DNA of 64,000 nt from Candidatus Gastranaerophilales bacterium. GTDB lineage: Bacteria; Cyanobacteriota; Vampirovibrionia; Gastranaerophilales; Gastranaerophilaceae. Position 1 is the stretch's first letter; each line of letters begins with the position of its first letter. Both the position numbers and the translations under genes were made by a program. The stretch covers positions 124,001 to 188,000 of the forward strand of contig CALVBD010000001.1 in NCBI GenBank assembly GCA_944325635.1, written 5' to 3'. The notes below the pieces were generated by a model. That model ran no database searches, was not told the DNA's origin, and saw only the letters and a list, made by a program, of their open reading frames with translations. Shown piece after piece: positions 7,232-16,152 of this stretch.

Positions 7232-8139
7232 TAAACTTTACCTCTTACTTTATCTATTACAGATTGTACAAATTTCTTTTTTTTATTTGGAACAGGTTTG
7301 GGATTATAATGTTCTTTTGTTGTCTCATAAAGTATAATCGCCAGTTTAATTTTATCATACTCAGAAAGCTTATCATTGTAAAACTCGTCATACAGAACAG
7401 AATCCATATATTCTCGTGCCAAATATTCCCAGTAGTTGTGTGTTGTTATGTTGTCCGGTAAATTCCAATTCTTTTTAAGTGTTTCTAAGTCTTTTGTACA
7501 TCCGTTATCCAGTTTGTGGTAGATAACATCTTTGGATGATACGCATTTACCTAAATACAGCATTTTGAGAATTATAAGCTGATCTTCACAAAAACGCGTC
7601 TTTATATTTTTAAAAGATTCTATTAATAATGGAGTTTTGTAACAAAGATTTGATACTAGATTGATTACTCCGTATTTTATATAATGGCACATTCTCTCAT
7701 ACGGATAATCCTGCATAAAGTTTATAGTCTCACATCTCTTTTTAAGAGTATAATCTTCATTATATAGCCATGTAGTTGGAGCAACTATCAAACTATCCTC
7801 ATTAGCCTTAAAAAGTTTGATTATTTCTTCTGCATAATTGTTACTGACCCAATCATCATCACATATAATGCTTGTATAATCGCTGGTACTCTGGTTTACT
7901 AAAAACAAACCATTTTTATATGTCCCAATGTTTTTGCTGTGTCTGAAGTATTTTATTCGTTTATCTTCTTTTGCATATTTTCTGCATAATTCTTCGGTAC
8001 CGTCATTAGAGTGGTTATCTCCAATAATAATTTCTATATTTGAATAAGATTGGTTTAGTATACTATTAAGAGATTTTTCTAATAACATAACTCTGTTATA
8101 AGTTGGAATAAGAATTGTCATATCTGGTTTATTGCTCAT
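7231..8139 (-). CDS. Family 2 glycosyltransferase
   Basis: About 302 aa with a GT-A fold. MTILIPTYNRVMLLEKSLNS opens the nucleotide-sugar domain, IIIGDNHSNDGTEEL follows, and ICDDDW carries the DXD metal motif near residue 98. The basic C-terminus (PVPNKKKKFVQSVIDKVRG) suggests membrane association. Presumed role: adding one sugar to the lipid-linked repeat unit. The ATG at 8139 is chosen; a GTG at 8148 also fits behind AAAGG. The gene overlaps the next upstream glycosyltransferase, so coupled translation is likely. Confidence 0.8.
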   Translation of the reverse strand: MSNKPDMTILIPTYNRVMLLEKSLNSILNQSYSNIEIIIGDNHSNDGTEELCRKYAKEDKRIKYFRHSKNIGTYKNGLFLVNQSTSDYTSIICDDDWVSNNYAEEIIKLFKANEDSLIVAPTTWLYNEDYTLKKRCETINFMQDYPYERMCHYIKYGVINLVSNLCYKTPLLIESFKNIKTRFCEDQLIILKMLYLGKCVSSKDVIYHKLDNGCTKDLETLKKNWNLPDNITTHNYWEYLAREYMDSVLYDEFYNDKLSEYDKIKLAIILYETTKEHYNPKPVPNKKKKFVQSVIDKVRGKV

Positions 8140-9352
8140 ATAACTCACATAACCTTTCTAATTTAATGCCACCAAGAAACTGTAAATATTGTTTTGGTGT
8201 TCCTTTTGAAGCTGATTGCCAATTGGATTGGTTCAGAATCGTTTTTATTTGTTTATTTGATTTTAGCATAAATAAGTCTGAATAAGTCCCTAAACTTTCA
8301 AGAAATATATCATAAGATGTCACGTTTTGTTTTTGAATTTTCCAGACTTTTTCAGTTTTACTAATTTCAATTATGCTGGTAAATTCTTCATTCCACCGCT
8401 CTATTAATTTCTTTAAACTAAAATGTTTCTTTGCATATATTTTTGCATTTTTTGAAAGCCTTTTTCTAAGATTTTCATTTCTTTTCAATAAATTTATATA
8501 TGAAATATATTCATCTAAATTATTGGCAACCAGTCCGGTTTTGCCATGAAACACAAGAGATTGTTCACATTTATTATTTAAAACTACCGGTACAACACCT
8601 GCAGCAAGAGCTTCTTGCAAAACCTGTTCCGCGGTGCCAAAATGTTTGGGGTTTAAGAGGTATGCAAACACATCCATTTGAGAAAGATATGGGCGAATGT
8701 CTGCAACTTTTCCTGTGAATATAAATCTGCTATCAGCCTCTTGTGATATTAGTTTTTCATTATCTCCTCCAACAATGATAAACTTATCTGTATTAGTTTT
8801 TGATAGTGTTTCAATATATTTCGGATGCATTTTGGCATAATCAACAGTTCCGATGTAGCCGGCAGTAAATCCTTCATGAGGGTGGGTTTGCAGGTTTTCA
8901 AATTTTTCGACACCGCTTGTTGATAGTATAACGTCATTATCGTCAATCTCTTGACTTATTGGAGTTGTATATATAAATTTATCAGGATATTCAAGGATTT
9001 TTTGAGTAATGACATTCGGCGGTTCCAGACCGGAAATGTGTGCCCAGATTATTAATCTGCATGGCGGTAATTGATTTCTTATTATAAAATCATATAAGAT
9101 TGGATGATTCCAAAAGTGTAGAATTACAATATCAGAACTATTAATTAGTTTAAAAATTTGTTGTGTATCAGGCTGGGAATATAGGAGTATTTTATGCTTT
9201 TTGCATACTGATACTGCATTTGTGTTTGCAAAATCAAGAGTGATTATAGAGTGACAGAAAGTTTTATCTTTAGATAGCCAATTTAATAAAACTGAGCCGA
9301 CTCCACCTCCAAGATGCGGTGTTATATGTAATAATTTATTTTTTATTTTCAT
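8129..9352 (-). CDS. Glycosyltransferase, GT4/GT-B-like
   Basis: 407 aa. LLHITPHLGGGVGSVLLNWL opens an N-terminal Rossmann domain. The C-terminal half carries GYIGTVDYAKMHPKYI, a FIFTGKVADIRPYLSQMDVF segment and LQEALAAGVVPVVLNNKC, the sugar-nucleotide-binding part of GT4 enzymes (E in the EALAAG motif). A retaining transferase acting on the growing O-unit is likely; donor and acceptor are unknown. A unique C-terminal tail of about 80 residues follows. It abuts the methyltransferase gene (no gap). Confidence 0.75.
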   Translation of the reverse strand: MKIKNKLLHITPHLGGGVGSVLLNWLSKDKTFCHSIITLDFANTNAVSVCKKHKILLYSQPDTQQIFKLINSSDIVILHFWNHPILYDFIIRNQLPPCRLIIWAHISGLEPPNVITQKILEYPDKFIYTTPISQEIDDNDVILSTSGVEKFENLQTHPHEGFTAGYIGTVDYAKMHPKYIETLSKTNTDKFIIVGGDNEKLISQEADSRFIFTGKVADIRPYLSQMDVFAYLLNPKHFGTAEQVLQEALAAGVVPVVLNNKCEQSLVFHGKTGLVANNLDEYISYINLLKRNENLRKRLSKNAKIYAKKHFSLKKLIERWNEEFTSIIEISKTEKVWKIQKQNVTSYDIFLESLGTYSDLFMLKSNKQIKTILNQSNWQSASKGTPKQYLQFLGGIKLERLCELYEQ

Positions 9353-10492
9353 CTATAGTATTAGTATTTTATTTTTATAACCAAAACTCTTAATTTGAGC
9401 TATTATACTTTCTTTATATACACTTGATAGAATTAAAATGGTCACATCTTTTGATATTGTGTCAGGAGACTTAATAGTGATATCTTGAAATACTTTTTTC
9501 CCTTGTTTTTTCTCGTTTGAATCTACAATACCAACAATATTACATTTTGCAAATTCTGTATTCAACCTATTGATTGTAGTTGAACCATATCCCCATAATA
9601 CAAGTTTTTCTTGAGATTTTTGAAGTGCTTGGATTTTTTCATTATTTATATTTTCTTCTGATTTTTCAATATATTTTATTATTTTGCTTTTTGTTGAATC
9701 TATTTTTTTTGTATGTTTAGCTATAATCCAACAAGAAGGCCAATCTATTACTGTATATTTACCGGTTTTAATTATTTCAAAACCAAAATTTTCAAACAAT
9801 ATTTTTAATGTATGTAGAGAAAAATGGTTTATATGTTCATAGTTAAAGAGGTGGTAAGGTGTTTTAACATTTGAATAATATTCGTCAGCATCTGGTACTT
9901 CTATATACACTGCCCCTCCCTCCCGTTCTGAAAGTAGCGTTCTGATTGAACTTACAGCCTTTTTTAAATCTACAATATGTTCCATAACATGAGACATAAT
10001 GACGAAATTAAATTTATTTTTATAATTTTCAGGTATTGAAAATATATTAGCATTTATAGCTTTAATTCCAAATTTTTCTAAATTTGATATGCAATCTGCA
10101 GAAGGTTCGACTCCAAAAATGTTATTATAATCCAAGTTTTTAAGTAGTTTAAGCAACCCTCCTTTCGCACAACCAATTTCTAGAATATTATCATCATTAT
10201 TTATGAATGGTTCTATATTTCTACAGATTTGTTCAAAGTGTTTTTTATCTTGCTCAAGTTCGCTACCACCGAAAGAAAAGTTACTACTATACGTAGAAGC
10301 AGTTTTGTAATAATTATCAAAATCATTTTGTGTAGAATTAAAATCTGAATAAACCATACCGCAGTCACAGCAAAACACAATATCGTAGTGATCCGGTAAT
10401 CTATTCGCTATGTAGTTTCCGTTAAAATTTATCCCATATAATAACTCCACATCCGAGTTCATACAAATAGGACAACAACGTTTTGCTTGCAT
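9353..10492 (-). CDS. Sugar C-methyltransferase-like protein (zinc-binding N-domain, SAM domain, C-terminal domain)
   Basis: 379 aa with three parts. Residues 6-44 hold CCPIC ... CCDCG, the zinc site of Methyltransf_13. The SAM domain has ILEIGCAKGGLLKLL and VMSHVMEHIVD. The C-terminal KLVLWGYGSTTINRL ... IVGIVDSNEKKQGK matches the Methyltransf_14 domain. This layout is that of NDP-4-keto-6-deoxyhexose C-methyltransferases (TylC3/TcaB9 type). With rfbF, rfbG and an RfbC-like epimerase in the operon, a CDP-linked C-methyl branched deoxyhexose is the natural prediction. Other members of the fold act on non-sugar substrates. Confidence 0.75.
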   Translation of the reverse strand: MQAKRCCPICMNSDVELLYGINFNGNYIANRLPDHYDIVFCCDCGMVYSDFNSTQNDFDNYYKTASTYSSNFSFGGSELEQDKKHFEQICRNIEPFINNDDNILEIGCAKGGLLKLLKNLDYNNIFGVEPSADCISNLEKFGIKAINANIFSIPENYKNKFNFVIMSHVMEHIVDLKKAVSSIRTLLSEREGGAVYIEVPDADEYYSNVKTPYHLFNYEHINHFSLHTLKILFENFGFEIIKTGKYTVIDWPSCWIIAKHTKKIDSTKSKIIKYIEKSEENINNEKIQALQKSQEKLVLWGYGSTTINRLNTEFAKCNIVGIVDSNEKKQGKKVFQDITIKSPDTISKDVTILILSSVYKESIIAQIKSFGYKNKILIL

Positions 10493-10540
10493 TTTTTCTC
10501 CTTTATTGCTGATTATCTGTTATTTTTTTTATTTGCCATA

Positions 10541-11542
10541 TTAAAATTTCTCCAAAAGTTTTTTTGCGTATTTATCAATATCATCTGGCTGTCCCTGACG
10601 TAACTGTCCACAATCAGCGCATATTGGATGATTTTTTCGTTCTCCTTGAAGAAACATTTTTTGATAATCTTTCATTATTTTACTATCCCAAATTTCTTTT
10701 ACAGTTTGTTTATGCATATCACCTATAACCAATTTTCTGTGCCAATCTAGGAAGCATAAACTGGCAGTGCCGTCGGAATTTATTGCAAAAGAATAAAACG
10801 GATATGGACACGTTAAGACTTCTTTTATTGCCTGACCGTAAATTCCTCTGGATTCATTTACCTTGACCTGTTCAATATCAAATGTAGGCCAACAATCCAT
10901 TATGCTTTCAATAAAGATTCCGTCAGTAATATCGCCAAACGTATTAAGAAAGGTTTGCTTATCTTCCTCTGAGATAACATCTCCATTGATTTTTACAATC
11001 ATTTCACATTGTGCACGGTGCTCATAGAAAAAAGCAATGTTTTCAACAAGCTTTTCGAAATTTACATTTGCTCTTGAAAATTCTTTGTATTGCTCATCCC
11101 GAACTCCCTCTATAGAAATATTTATTCTATCTAATCCGGCGTCAATAATTTTCAGACTTAAATCTTTGTTCAAAAGTGCCGCATTTGTTGTTGTATCGAC
11201 TCTGTCAACTTTGGGTGATGATTTGGCATATTTTACCATGTCTGCAAATCTTGGATGTAGTAATGGTTCTCCATCTTTATATAATCTTATTACTTTTATT
11301 TTGTCGTCAAATTCGTTTAAGTCATCTATAATTTTTTTATACAGGTCAAAATCAATCAAACCGTGATTTCTTCCGGGTGTACGTTTCATTAATTCTCTAT
11401 CGCCTGTAGGACAAAATTTACATTGAAAATTGCACCTGTCAGAAGGATCTATGTTAATAATAAAAGGTGTTTTTAGTGGAATTACGGTTTCGAGTTTTGT
11501 TCTGTTTTTTAAGTCTATCCTTGGTTTAATTTCTGCTTTCAT
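10541..11542 (-). CDS. Radical SAM/SPASM protein in the polysaccharide locus
   Basis: 333 aa. CNFQCKFCP (C37, C41, C44) is the CxxxCxxC site for the SAM-binding 4Fe-4S cluster. Residues about 230-320, with CPYPFYSFAINSDGTASLCF and later ICADCGQ, form a SPASM-type auxiliary cluster domain; the TPGRNHGLIDFDLYKKIIDDL segment is common in polysaccharide-locus members. The substrate is unknown; modification of a sugar or a nucleotide-sugar is possible from context. The ATG at 11542, 5 nt after AAAGAGAG, is preferred to a TTG at 11557 that lies inside this SD. Confidence 0.8.
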   Translation of the reverse strand: MKAEIKPRIDLKNRTKLETVIPLKTPFIINIDPSDRCNFQCKFCPTGDRELMKRTPGRNHGLIDFDLYKKIIDDLNEFDDKIKVIRLYKDGEPLLHPRFADMVKYAKSSPKVDRVDTTTNAALLNKDLSLKIIDAGLDRINISIEGVRDEQYKEFSRANVNFEKLVENIAFFYEHRAQCEMIVKINGDVISEEDKQTFLNTFGDITDGIFIESIMDCWPTFDIEQVKVNESRGIYGQAIKEVLTCPYPFYSFAINSDGTASLCFLDWHRKLVIGDMHKQTVKEIWDSKIMKDYQKMFLQGERKNHPICADCGQLRQGQPDDIDKYAKKLLEKF

Positions 11543-11583
11543 TTGACTCTCTTTCAAAAATTTATAATAATTGTGTGATTAAT

Positions 11584-12426
11584 TTAATTGTTTTTTATTA
11601 ACTCCATAAGATTTGTTTCTAATGAAGAAAAATCATTAAAGCCAACTTCTTTGGTTAATCTTGTGTTATCTCCAATGATTATTGCCGGTTGAGATGTTTC
11701 TTCCTCTTGAATTGTTAGTAAAGCTTCTTTCTTCATTTTATTTGCAATTATTTTAGCATACTCGCCAAGACTTGTACCTTTACCGGTGCAAATATTTACA
11801 ATTCCTGTAACATTGGAATCTAAAAATTTTACAAATGCTTTTGCAATATCTTTTGTGTACATATAATCTCTGATTAATTGTCCACATTTTATTTCAACAG
11901 GTTTGTCGTTATTAAAATTATTTATAATATATGAAGTTAATCTTTTTTCATTTTCTCCATGCCCGTAAACATAAAAAATTCGTCCCCACCCAAAATCAAT
12001 TCTGTTTTTGCTGCAGTATTCTGATGCTAATTTATACAATTTTGTTTTTGATTTCGCATATAACGTTTCAGGTTCAGTTTCATCTGTTTCTTTAAGCGGT
12101 TTATTTTGAAACTTATATTCAAAACATGTTCCGGCAAATACTGCTTTTCTTCCACCGTTATTTTTGAATTGCTCCAACATATTCATAGATGCATCCACCA
12201 ATTTTTTGTTAATAGGATCTTCAAGGTATCCCTCTCCTGTAAACCATGCAAAGTGAAGTAGGTATTCGGGTTTTATTTCAGAGAAGAATGTTTTTACACT
12301 TTCATAATTGAACAGATTACAGTTTGCTGATGTAAGAGAATAAACCTTGTGTCCGGATTTTTCCAGAAAACTTACTGCTTCTTTTCCTATTAGACCTGTT
12401 GAACCTGTTAGAATTATTTTTTTCAT
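11584..12426 (-). CDS. NAD(P)-dependent epimerase/reductase (extended SDR)
   Basis: 280 aa. KKIILTGSTGLIGKEAVSFL is the N-terminal GxxGxxG dinucleotide site, and YAKSKTKLY supplies a YxxxK catalytic motif. IVNICTGKGTSLGEYAKII and the C-terminal EVGFNDFSSLETNL resemble NDP-hexose 4-ketoreductases and epimerases. In this operon it could reduce the CDP-4-keto intermediate after C-methylation. The ATG at 12426 is preceded by GGGACGA; it starts 10 nt after the upstream gene ends. Confidence 0.75.
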   Translation of the reverse strand: MKKIILTGSTGLIGKEAVSFLEKSGHKVYSLTSANCNLFNYESVKTFFSEIKPEYLLHFAWFTGEGYLEDPINKKLVDASMNMLEQFKNNGGRKAVFAGTCFEYKFQNKPLKETDETEPETLYAKSKTKLYKLASEYCSKNRIDFGWGRIFYVYGHGENEKRLTSYIINNFNNDKPVEIKCGQLIRDYMYTKDIAKAFVKFLDSNVTGIVNICTGKGTSLGEYAKIIANKMKKEALLTIQEEETSQPAIIIGDNTRLTKEVGFNDFSSLETNLMELIKNN

Positions 12427-12436
12427 TTCGTCCCAT

Positions 12437-13435
12437 CTATTTAATTGCGACAAAAGTTGCAACAGAATAATCACAAATATTACCTAAGCTTTTATCTAAA
12501 ATATTTATGAAATATGTGTCTTTAAATCCTGCGTTTTTGAATTTTTCAAATAAGTCCCAACCATAACTATAATAACATAAGCAGCCCTCTTTATCTATAG
12601 GATTACCATGAATTTGTTTTTCTGCTAAATATATTATCTCATTATTTTCAATTTTGGCACGAACAAGTGTTTTATCTCTGTTTATATCAAAAGGTATTCC
12701 TGCAATAACTTTACCTCCAGTTTTTAGAACTCTATGAGCTTCTTTTAATGTTTTATCTATATCAGAGACATGCTCGTAAACATGGTTTGATATAACCGCA
12801 TCTAAACTATTGTTAGGAAAACTCAAATTCATTGCATCTTCATGACGAATTCCTTTGTGTATCGTTCCACTTTGATAATTACGATCTAGATATTCACTTC
12901 CAATAACGGTATTATTACCCCCATAGCAGGCTTCTAATTGTTTATAAAATGGTGTTACTTGTTCCGCCGTATATAAATTTAAATTCTTTTTGTCAGGCAA
13001 TTCTTTATATAGTACATAAAGCAAAGCTCTTACTCTATTGGCACTTCGACATTTTGTGCACCAAAGGGTCTCAGAAAGTATAGGATCCTTTGAATACATA
13101 GGTAACATAGTAGCGTGAAATCTAGTATTACTTCCACATGCCATACAAAATCCAGGGATAGTTAGTCCATTTTTAGAATGTCGTAATGCATCCCCGAACT
13201 TTTTTGCATAATTAATTATGTCCTGGAATTCGCATTGAAAATGTGTATAATCCTCTTTAGTCCTTATTTTAACGTATTTTACATCATGAGATTCGATAAA
13301 TTTACGTATTTTGTAGTTCCTGGTACTTCTTTGCAAATATTTAAAAGTTTTAGAGTTATTTAATGTCTTGTATAACTTGATAATTGGTCTGTTGATTGTT
13401 CTTGTATTTTTTTCAATAAATTCTAAAATTGTCAT
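12437..13435 (-). CDS. Methyltransferase-domain protein with CxxC pairs
   Basis: 332 aa. The N-terminal third has FCMACGS (about 96-102) and LWCTKCRSANR (about 125-135), two CxxC pairs that may hold zinc. The second half is a class I SAM domain: FPNNSLDAVISNHVYEHVSD and EAHRVLKTGGKVIAGIPF. Similar proteins are common in O-antigen and capsule loci; the acceptor is not evident. It follows rfbC by 9 nt with an SD-like AGGAGAT. Confidence 0.7.
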   Translation of the reverse strand: MTILEFIEKNTRTINRPIIKLYKTLNNSKTFKYLQRSTRNYKIRKFIESHDVKYVKIRTKEDYTHFQCEFQDIINYAKKFGDALRHSKNGLTIPGFCMACGSNTRFHATMLPMYSKDPILSETLWCTKCRSANRVRALLYVLYKELPDKKNLNLYTAEQVTPFYKQLEACYGGNNTVIGSEYLDRNYQSGTIHKGIRHEDAMNLSFPNNSLDAVISNHVYEHVSDIDKTLKEAHRVLKTGGKVIAGIPFDINRDKTLVRAKIENNEIIYLAEKQIHGNPIDKEGCLCYYSYGWDLFEKFKNAGFKDTYFINILDKSLGNICDYSVATFVAIK

Positions 13436-13444
13436 GTTTATCTC

Positions 13445-13981
13445 CTAAATAATCCAATTTTTATGATTTTTATCTTTTTCAGAAATTGTTATGTTTTCCT
13501 TTATCGGAAAATCAATATTAATAAGCGGATCATTGTAACGGACTCCACTATCCGCATTTGGCGTATAGTATTGACTTACAAGATAATTGAGTACGGTTTC
13601 ATCTTTCAGGGATTGGAAACCATGTGCGCAACCTTTTGGTATTAAAAGCATTTTGTGGTTGATTTCATTTAATTCAAAGCCTTGCCAGTTTAAATATGTT
13701 GGGCTGTCTTTTCTTAAATCCAATACCACATCAAAGATGGCACCTTTTACGCAAGAAATTATCTTCATTTCTTCAAAAGGCGGTATTTGATAATGCATGC
13801 CTCTTATTGTACCCTTTTTAATGTTATACGAAATATTAGACTGACAGACCTCAAAATCAATTCCGGTTTTTTCTTTCATTTCTTTTCTACAGAAACCACG
13901 AGCAAAAAAACCTCTTAAATCTTCGTGTGGCTCAATTTCTATTAAGTATGCTCCCTTTATCTCTAGTTTTTTATATATCAT
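13445..13981 (-). CDS. rfbC: NDP-4-keto-6-deoxyhexose 3,5-epimerase (RfbC/RmlC family)
   Basis: 178 aa, the usual RmlC length. PHEDLRGFFARGF, CQSNISYNIKKGTIRGMHYQ (catalytic His in GMHYQ), FDVVLDLRKDSPTY and KGCAHGFQSL are signature blocks of the cupin fold. Classic members act on dTDP-4-keto-6-deoxyglucose. No rmlA, rmlB or rmlD is present here, so the CDP-4-keto-6-deoxyglucose made by RfbG is the likelier substrate (inference). First gene of the 13981-to-5067 operon; it has no clear SD and a -10 box only 10 nt upstream. Confidence 0.85.
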   Translation of the reverse strand: MIYKKLEIKGAYLIEIEPHEDLRGFFARGFCRKEMKEKTGIDFEVCQSNISYNIKKGTIRGMHYQIPPFEEMKIISCVKGAIFDVVLDLRKDSPTYLNWQGFELNEINHKMLLIPKGCAHGFQSLKDETVLNYLVSQYYTPNADSGVRYNDPLINIDFPIKENITISEKDKNHKNWII

Positions 13982-13991
13982 GATAAAAATA

Positions 13992-14019
13992 ATTATATCA
14001 TGTAAATTCTTTTTGCCAG
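13992..14019 (-). promoter_or_regulatory. Promoter of the CDP-sugar operon
   Basis: Minus strand: CTGGCA, 16-nt spacer, consensus TATAAT, then only 10 nt to the rfbC ATG. A very short or leaderless mRNA is expected. Confidence 0.5.
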
Positions 14020-14044
14020 TATATTTTTAACCATGTATCTATAA

Positions 14045-14073
14045 TTTACATAATATTTTTTTCATGTTAACCT
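14045..14073 (+). promoter_or_regulatory. Weak promoter candidate of the 14080 gene
   Basis: TTTACA, 17-nt spacer, TAACCT (3/6 match), 6 nt before the ATG; no SD present. It shares the spacing seen at other candidate leaderless genes here, but the -10 is poor. Confidence 0.3.
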
Positions 14074-14079
14074 GATTAT

Positions 14080-14988
14080 ATGTATTGTAAAAAGATTTTA
14101 ATAACTGGAATAAACGGTTTTATAGGTTCCTGCTGTCGAAATTTTTTTAGTAATAAAGGTTATGAGGTCTTTGGTATTGACATAGCTGGTTCTTCTTCTA
14201 AGAATACTATAATAGGTGAAGTCAATATTACAAATTTATCTTTATTTAATCAAAAGTTTGATTATATTATTCATCTTGCAGGCAGCGGAACTGTTGCCGA
14301 TGCCAAAAAAGCACCTGAAATAGAAAAAGTCAAGTCTGTCGGCTCGACAGAGCAGGTGTTAAATTTTATGAAGTTATTTAATCCAAATGCAAAATTGATA
14401 TTATCTTCCTCCGCTGCCGTATACGGAAATCAATATTCAGAACCTGTTAAAGAATCTGATGACCTTAGCCCTATATCAATTTATGGTTTGCATAAGCTTG
14501 AAGCCGAAAATTTATGTTTATTTTATTCTGAGAATTATGGTCTTAATATAACAGTTATTAGATTTTTTTCTATATATGGAAACGGATTACGAAAACAATT
14601 AATGTGGGATATTTTAAATAAAATTAAAAATATAAAGACGAATTCTTTAGAATGTTTTGGATTAGGAAGTGAAAAAAGGGATTTTATTCATATAACTGAT
14701 GCTGTAAGATTTATTGAATTTGTCATCAATTTGCCGCAATCTGGATACTCTGTTTATAATTGTGGCTCTGGAAATGCCTCAAGCGTAAGAGATATTATAG
14801 AAATGTTAATTAGATATTATAACAGTTCATATGAAATTTCTCTGGATTTTGATGGTATTATTAGAGAAGGAAATCCTGATGTCTTAATTGCAAATATCTC
14901 AAAAATTGTAAAACTAGGTTTTTCCCCATTAATTGATTTAGATTGTGGAGTTAGAGATTATGTCGAATGGTTTAAATCACAAAATTAA
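14080..14988 (+). CDS. NAD-dependent epimerase/dehydratase (extended SDR)
   Basis: 302 aa. KKILITGINGFIGSCCRNFF is the nucleotide-binding N-terminus, DYIIHLAGSGTVADA the middle block, LSSSAAVYGNQYSEPVKESD the Ser/Thr block and YGLHKLEAE the catalytic YxxxK. RFFSIYGNGLRKQLMWDI and DFIHITDAV match UDP-glucose 4-epimerase-like enzymes. Substrate not assignable. Divergent from rfbC across a 98-nt promoter region, and followed by an overlapping glycosyltransferase gene. Confidence 0.75.
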   Translation: MYCKKILITGINGFIGSCCRNFFSNKGYEVFGIDIAGSSSKNTIIGEVNITNLSLFNQKFDYIIHLAGSGTVADAKKAPEIEKVKSVGSTEQVLNFMKLFNPNAKLILSSSAAVYGNQYSEPVKESDDLSPISIYGLHKLEAENLCLFYSENYGLNITVIRFFSIYGNGLRKQLMWDILNKIKNIKTNSLECFGLGSEKRDFIHITDAVRFIEFVINLPQSGYSVYNCGSGNASSVRDIIEMLIRYYNSSYEISLDFDGIIREGNPDVLIANISKIVKLGFSPLIDLDCGVRDYVEWFKSQN

Positions 14989-16135
14989 AGTGCTGTTTCC
15001 AGTAATAGAAAGCGATATGTGGCTTGGTGGAGTTAACTATTATACAAATCTTTTTCTTGCAATTTCAATGCTAAAAGAAAAAACATTTGAAGTTTATGTT
15101 TTTCAAGACAATCCTAAAGTGTTTTTTAATTATGTAAAATCGTATAACTTATTTAGAAAAGATATTAAATATGTATTAGATAAGTTTTTTATTAAGCTTA
15201 CTTCAGGTTCATTTAATAAAAAATTGTATTGTATAAAACGTGCAGAGAAGGAATTTGACTGTTTTTCTCATTGTAATACTCCTTCTGGTTCTATTCCTTC
15301 AATTGGTTGGATCCCTGATTTTCAGCATAGGCGACTGCCGGAGATGTTTTCTGAGGCGGAACTGGCATATAGAGATAGCTCATTTGAGAATATTGCTAAG
15401 CTAAGTAAAATTGTTCTTTTAAGTAGTAACGATGCTCTATCAGATTTTGTTGATATGTTTCCTGAGTATAGTAAAAAAGCAAGAGTTTTAAATTTTGTAT
15501 CATATATTGACCCTAATATCTATAATATTGGGACTTCAGGTGAATATGTTAGTAAAATTAAACAGAAATATAACCTCCCGGATAAATATTTTTATCTTCC
15601 AAATCAGTTCTGGAAACATAAAAATCACATAACTGTTTTTAAAGCTGTAAATTTGCTTAAAACACAAGGGTTGAATGTTAAAGTATTATGTAGCGGTTTA
15701 ACACAAGATTATCGAAATAAAACACATTTCGATTCATTAAAAAATTATATATCTTCTAATAATTTAAATGAAAATATTAAATTTTTAGGAAAAATTGATC
15801 TTGATGAAGTTTATTATCTTATGAGACATTGTGTTTCGATAATTAATCCTTCACTTTTTGAAGGTTGGTCAAGTACTGTAGAAGAAGCTAAGAGTTTAGG
15901 TAAAAATATTATTTTATCTAACTTAAACGTTCATAGAGAACAAAATCCGCAGTGTGGTTTTTATTTTGATCCTTTGGATGTTAAGCAGCTGGCTTTGTTG
16001 ATGAAAAATAACTGGCTATCTAAATCCGGTGGACCTGATTTTGAATTGGAAGCAGCTGCAAGAAAATGTATGGCTACAAGGATGCTTGATTTTGCAACGA
16101 ATTATAAAAATATTTTATTTGAACTATTTAATTAG
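14960..16135 (+). CDS. Glycosyltransferase, GT4-like
   Basis: 391 aa from the ATG at 14960, which is preceded by GGAG at 14947-14950; an earlier in-frame GTG (14945) overlaps that SD. The N-terminal part has DMWLGGVNYYTNLFLAISML. The C-terminal half carries YFYLPNQFWKHKNHITVFKA, FLGKIDLDEVYYLM and INPSLFEGWSSTVEEAKSLG, the E-x7-E-like donor site of GT4 enzymes. It overlaps the 3' end of the epimerase gene by 29 nt. Confidence 0.78.
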   Translation: MSNGLNHKIKVLFPVIESDMWLGGVNYYTNLFLAISMLKEKTFEVYVFQDNPKVFFNYVKSYNLFRKDIKYVLDKFFIKLTSGSFNKKLYCIKRAEKEFDCFSHCNTPSGSIPSIGWIPDFQHRRLPEMFSEAELAYRDSSFENIAKLSKIVLLSSNDALSDFVDMFPEYSKKARVLNFVSYIDPNIYNIGTSGEYVSKIKQKYNLPDKYFYLPNQFWKHKNHITVFKAVNLLKTQGLNVKVLCSGLTQDYRNKTHFDSLKNYISSNNLNENIKFLGKIDLDEVYYLMRHCVSIINPSLFEGWSSTVEEAKSLGKNIILSNLNVHREQNPQCGFYFDPLDVKQLALLMKNNWLSKSGGPDFELEAAARKCMATRMLDFATNYKNILFELFN

Positions 16136-16152
16136 TTAGGAGTAAATTTGAT

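Noticed and set aside
7231-13981. Horizontal acquisition of the CDP-sugar operon
   Set aside because: The low GC of the glycosyltransferase genes is suggestive, but without composition statistics against the genome I cannot separate it from the AT-rich background.
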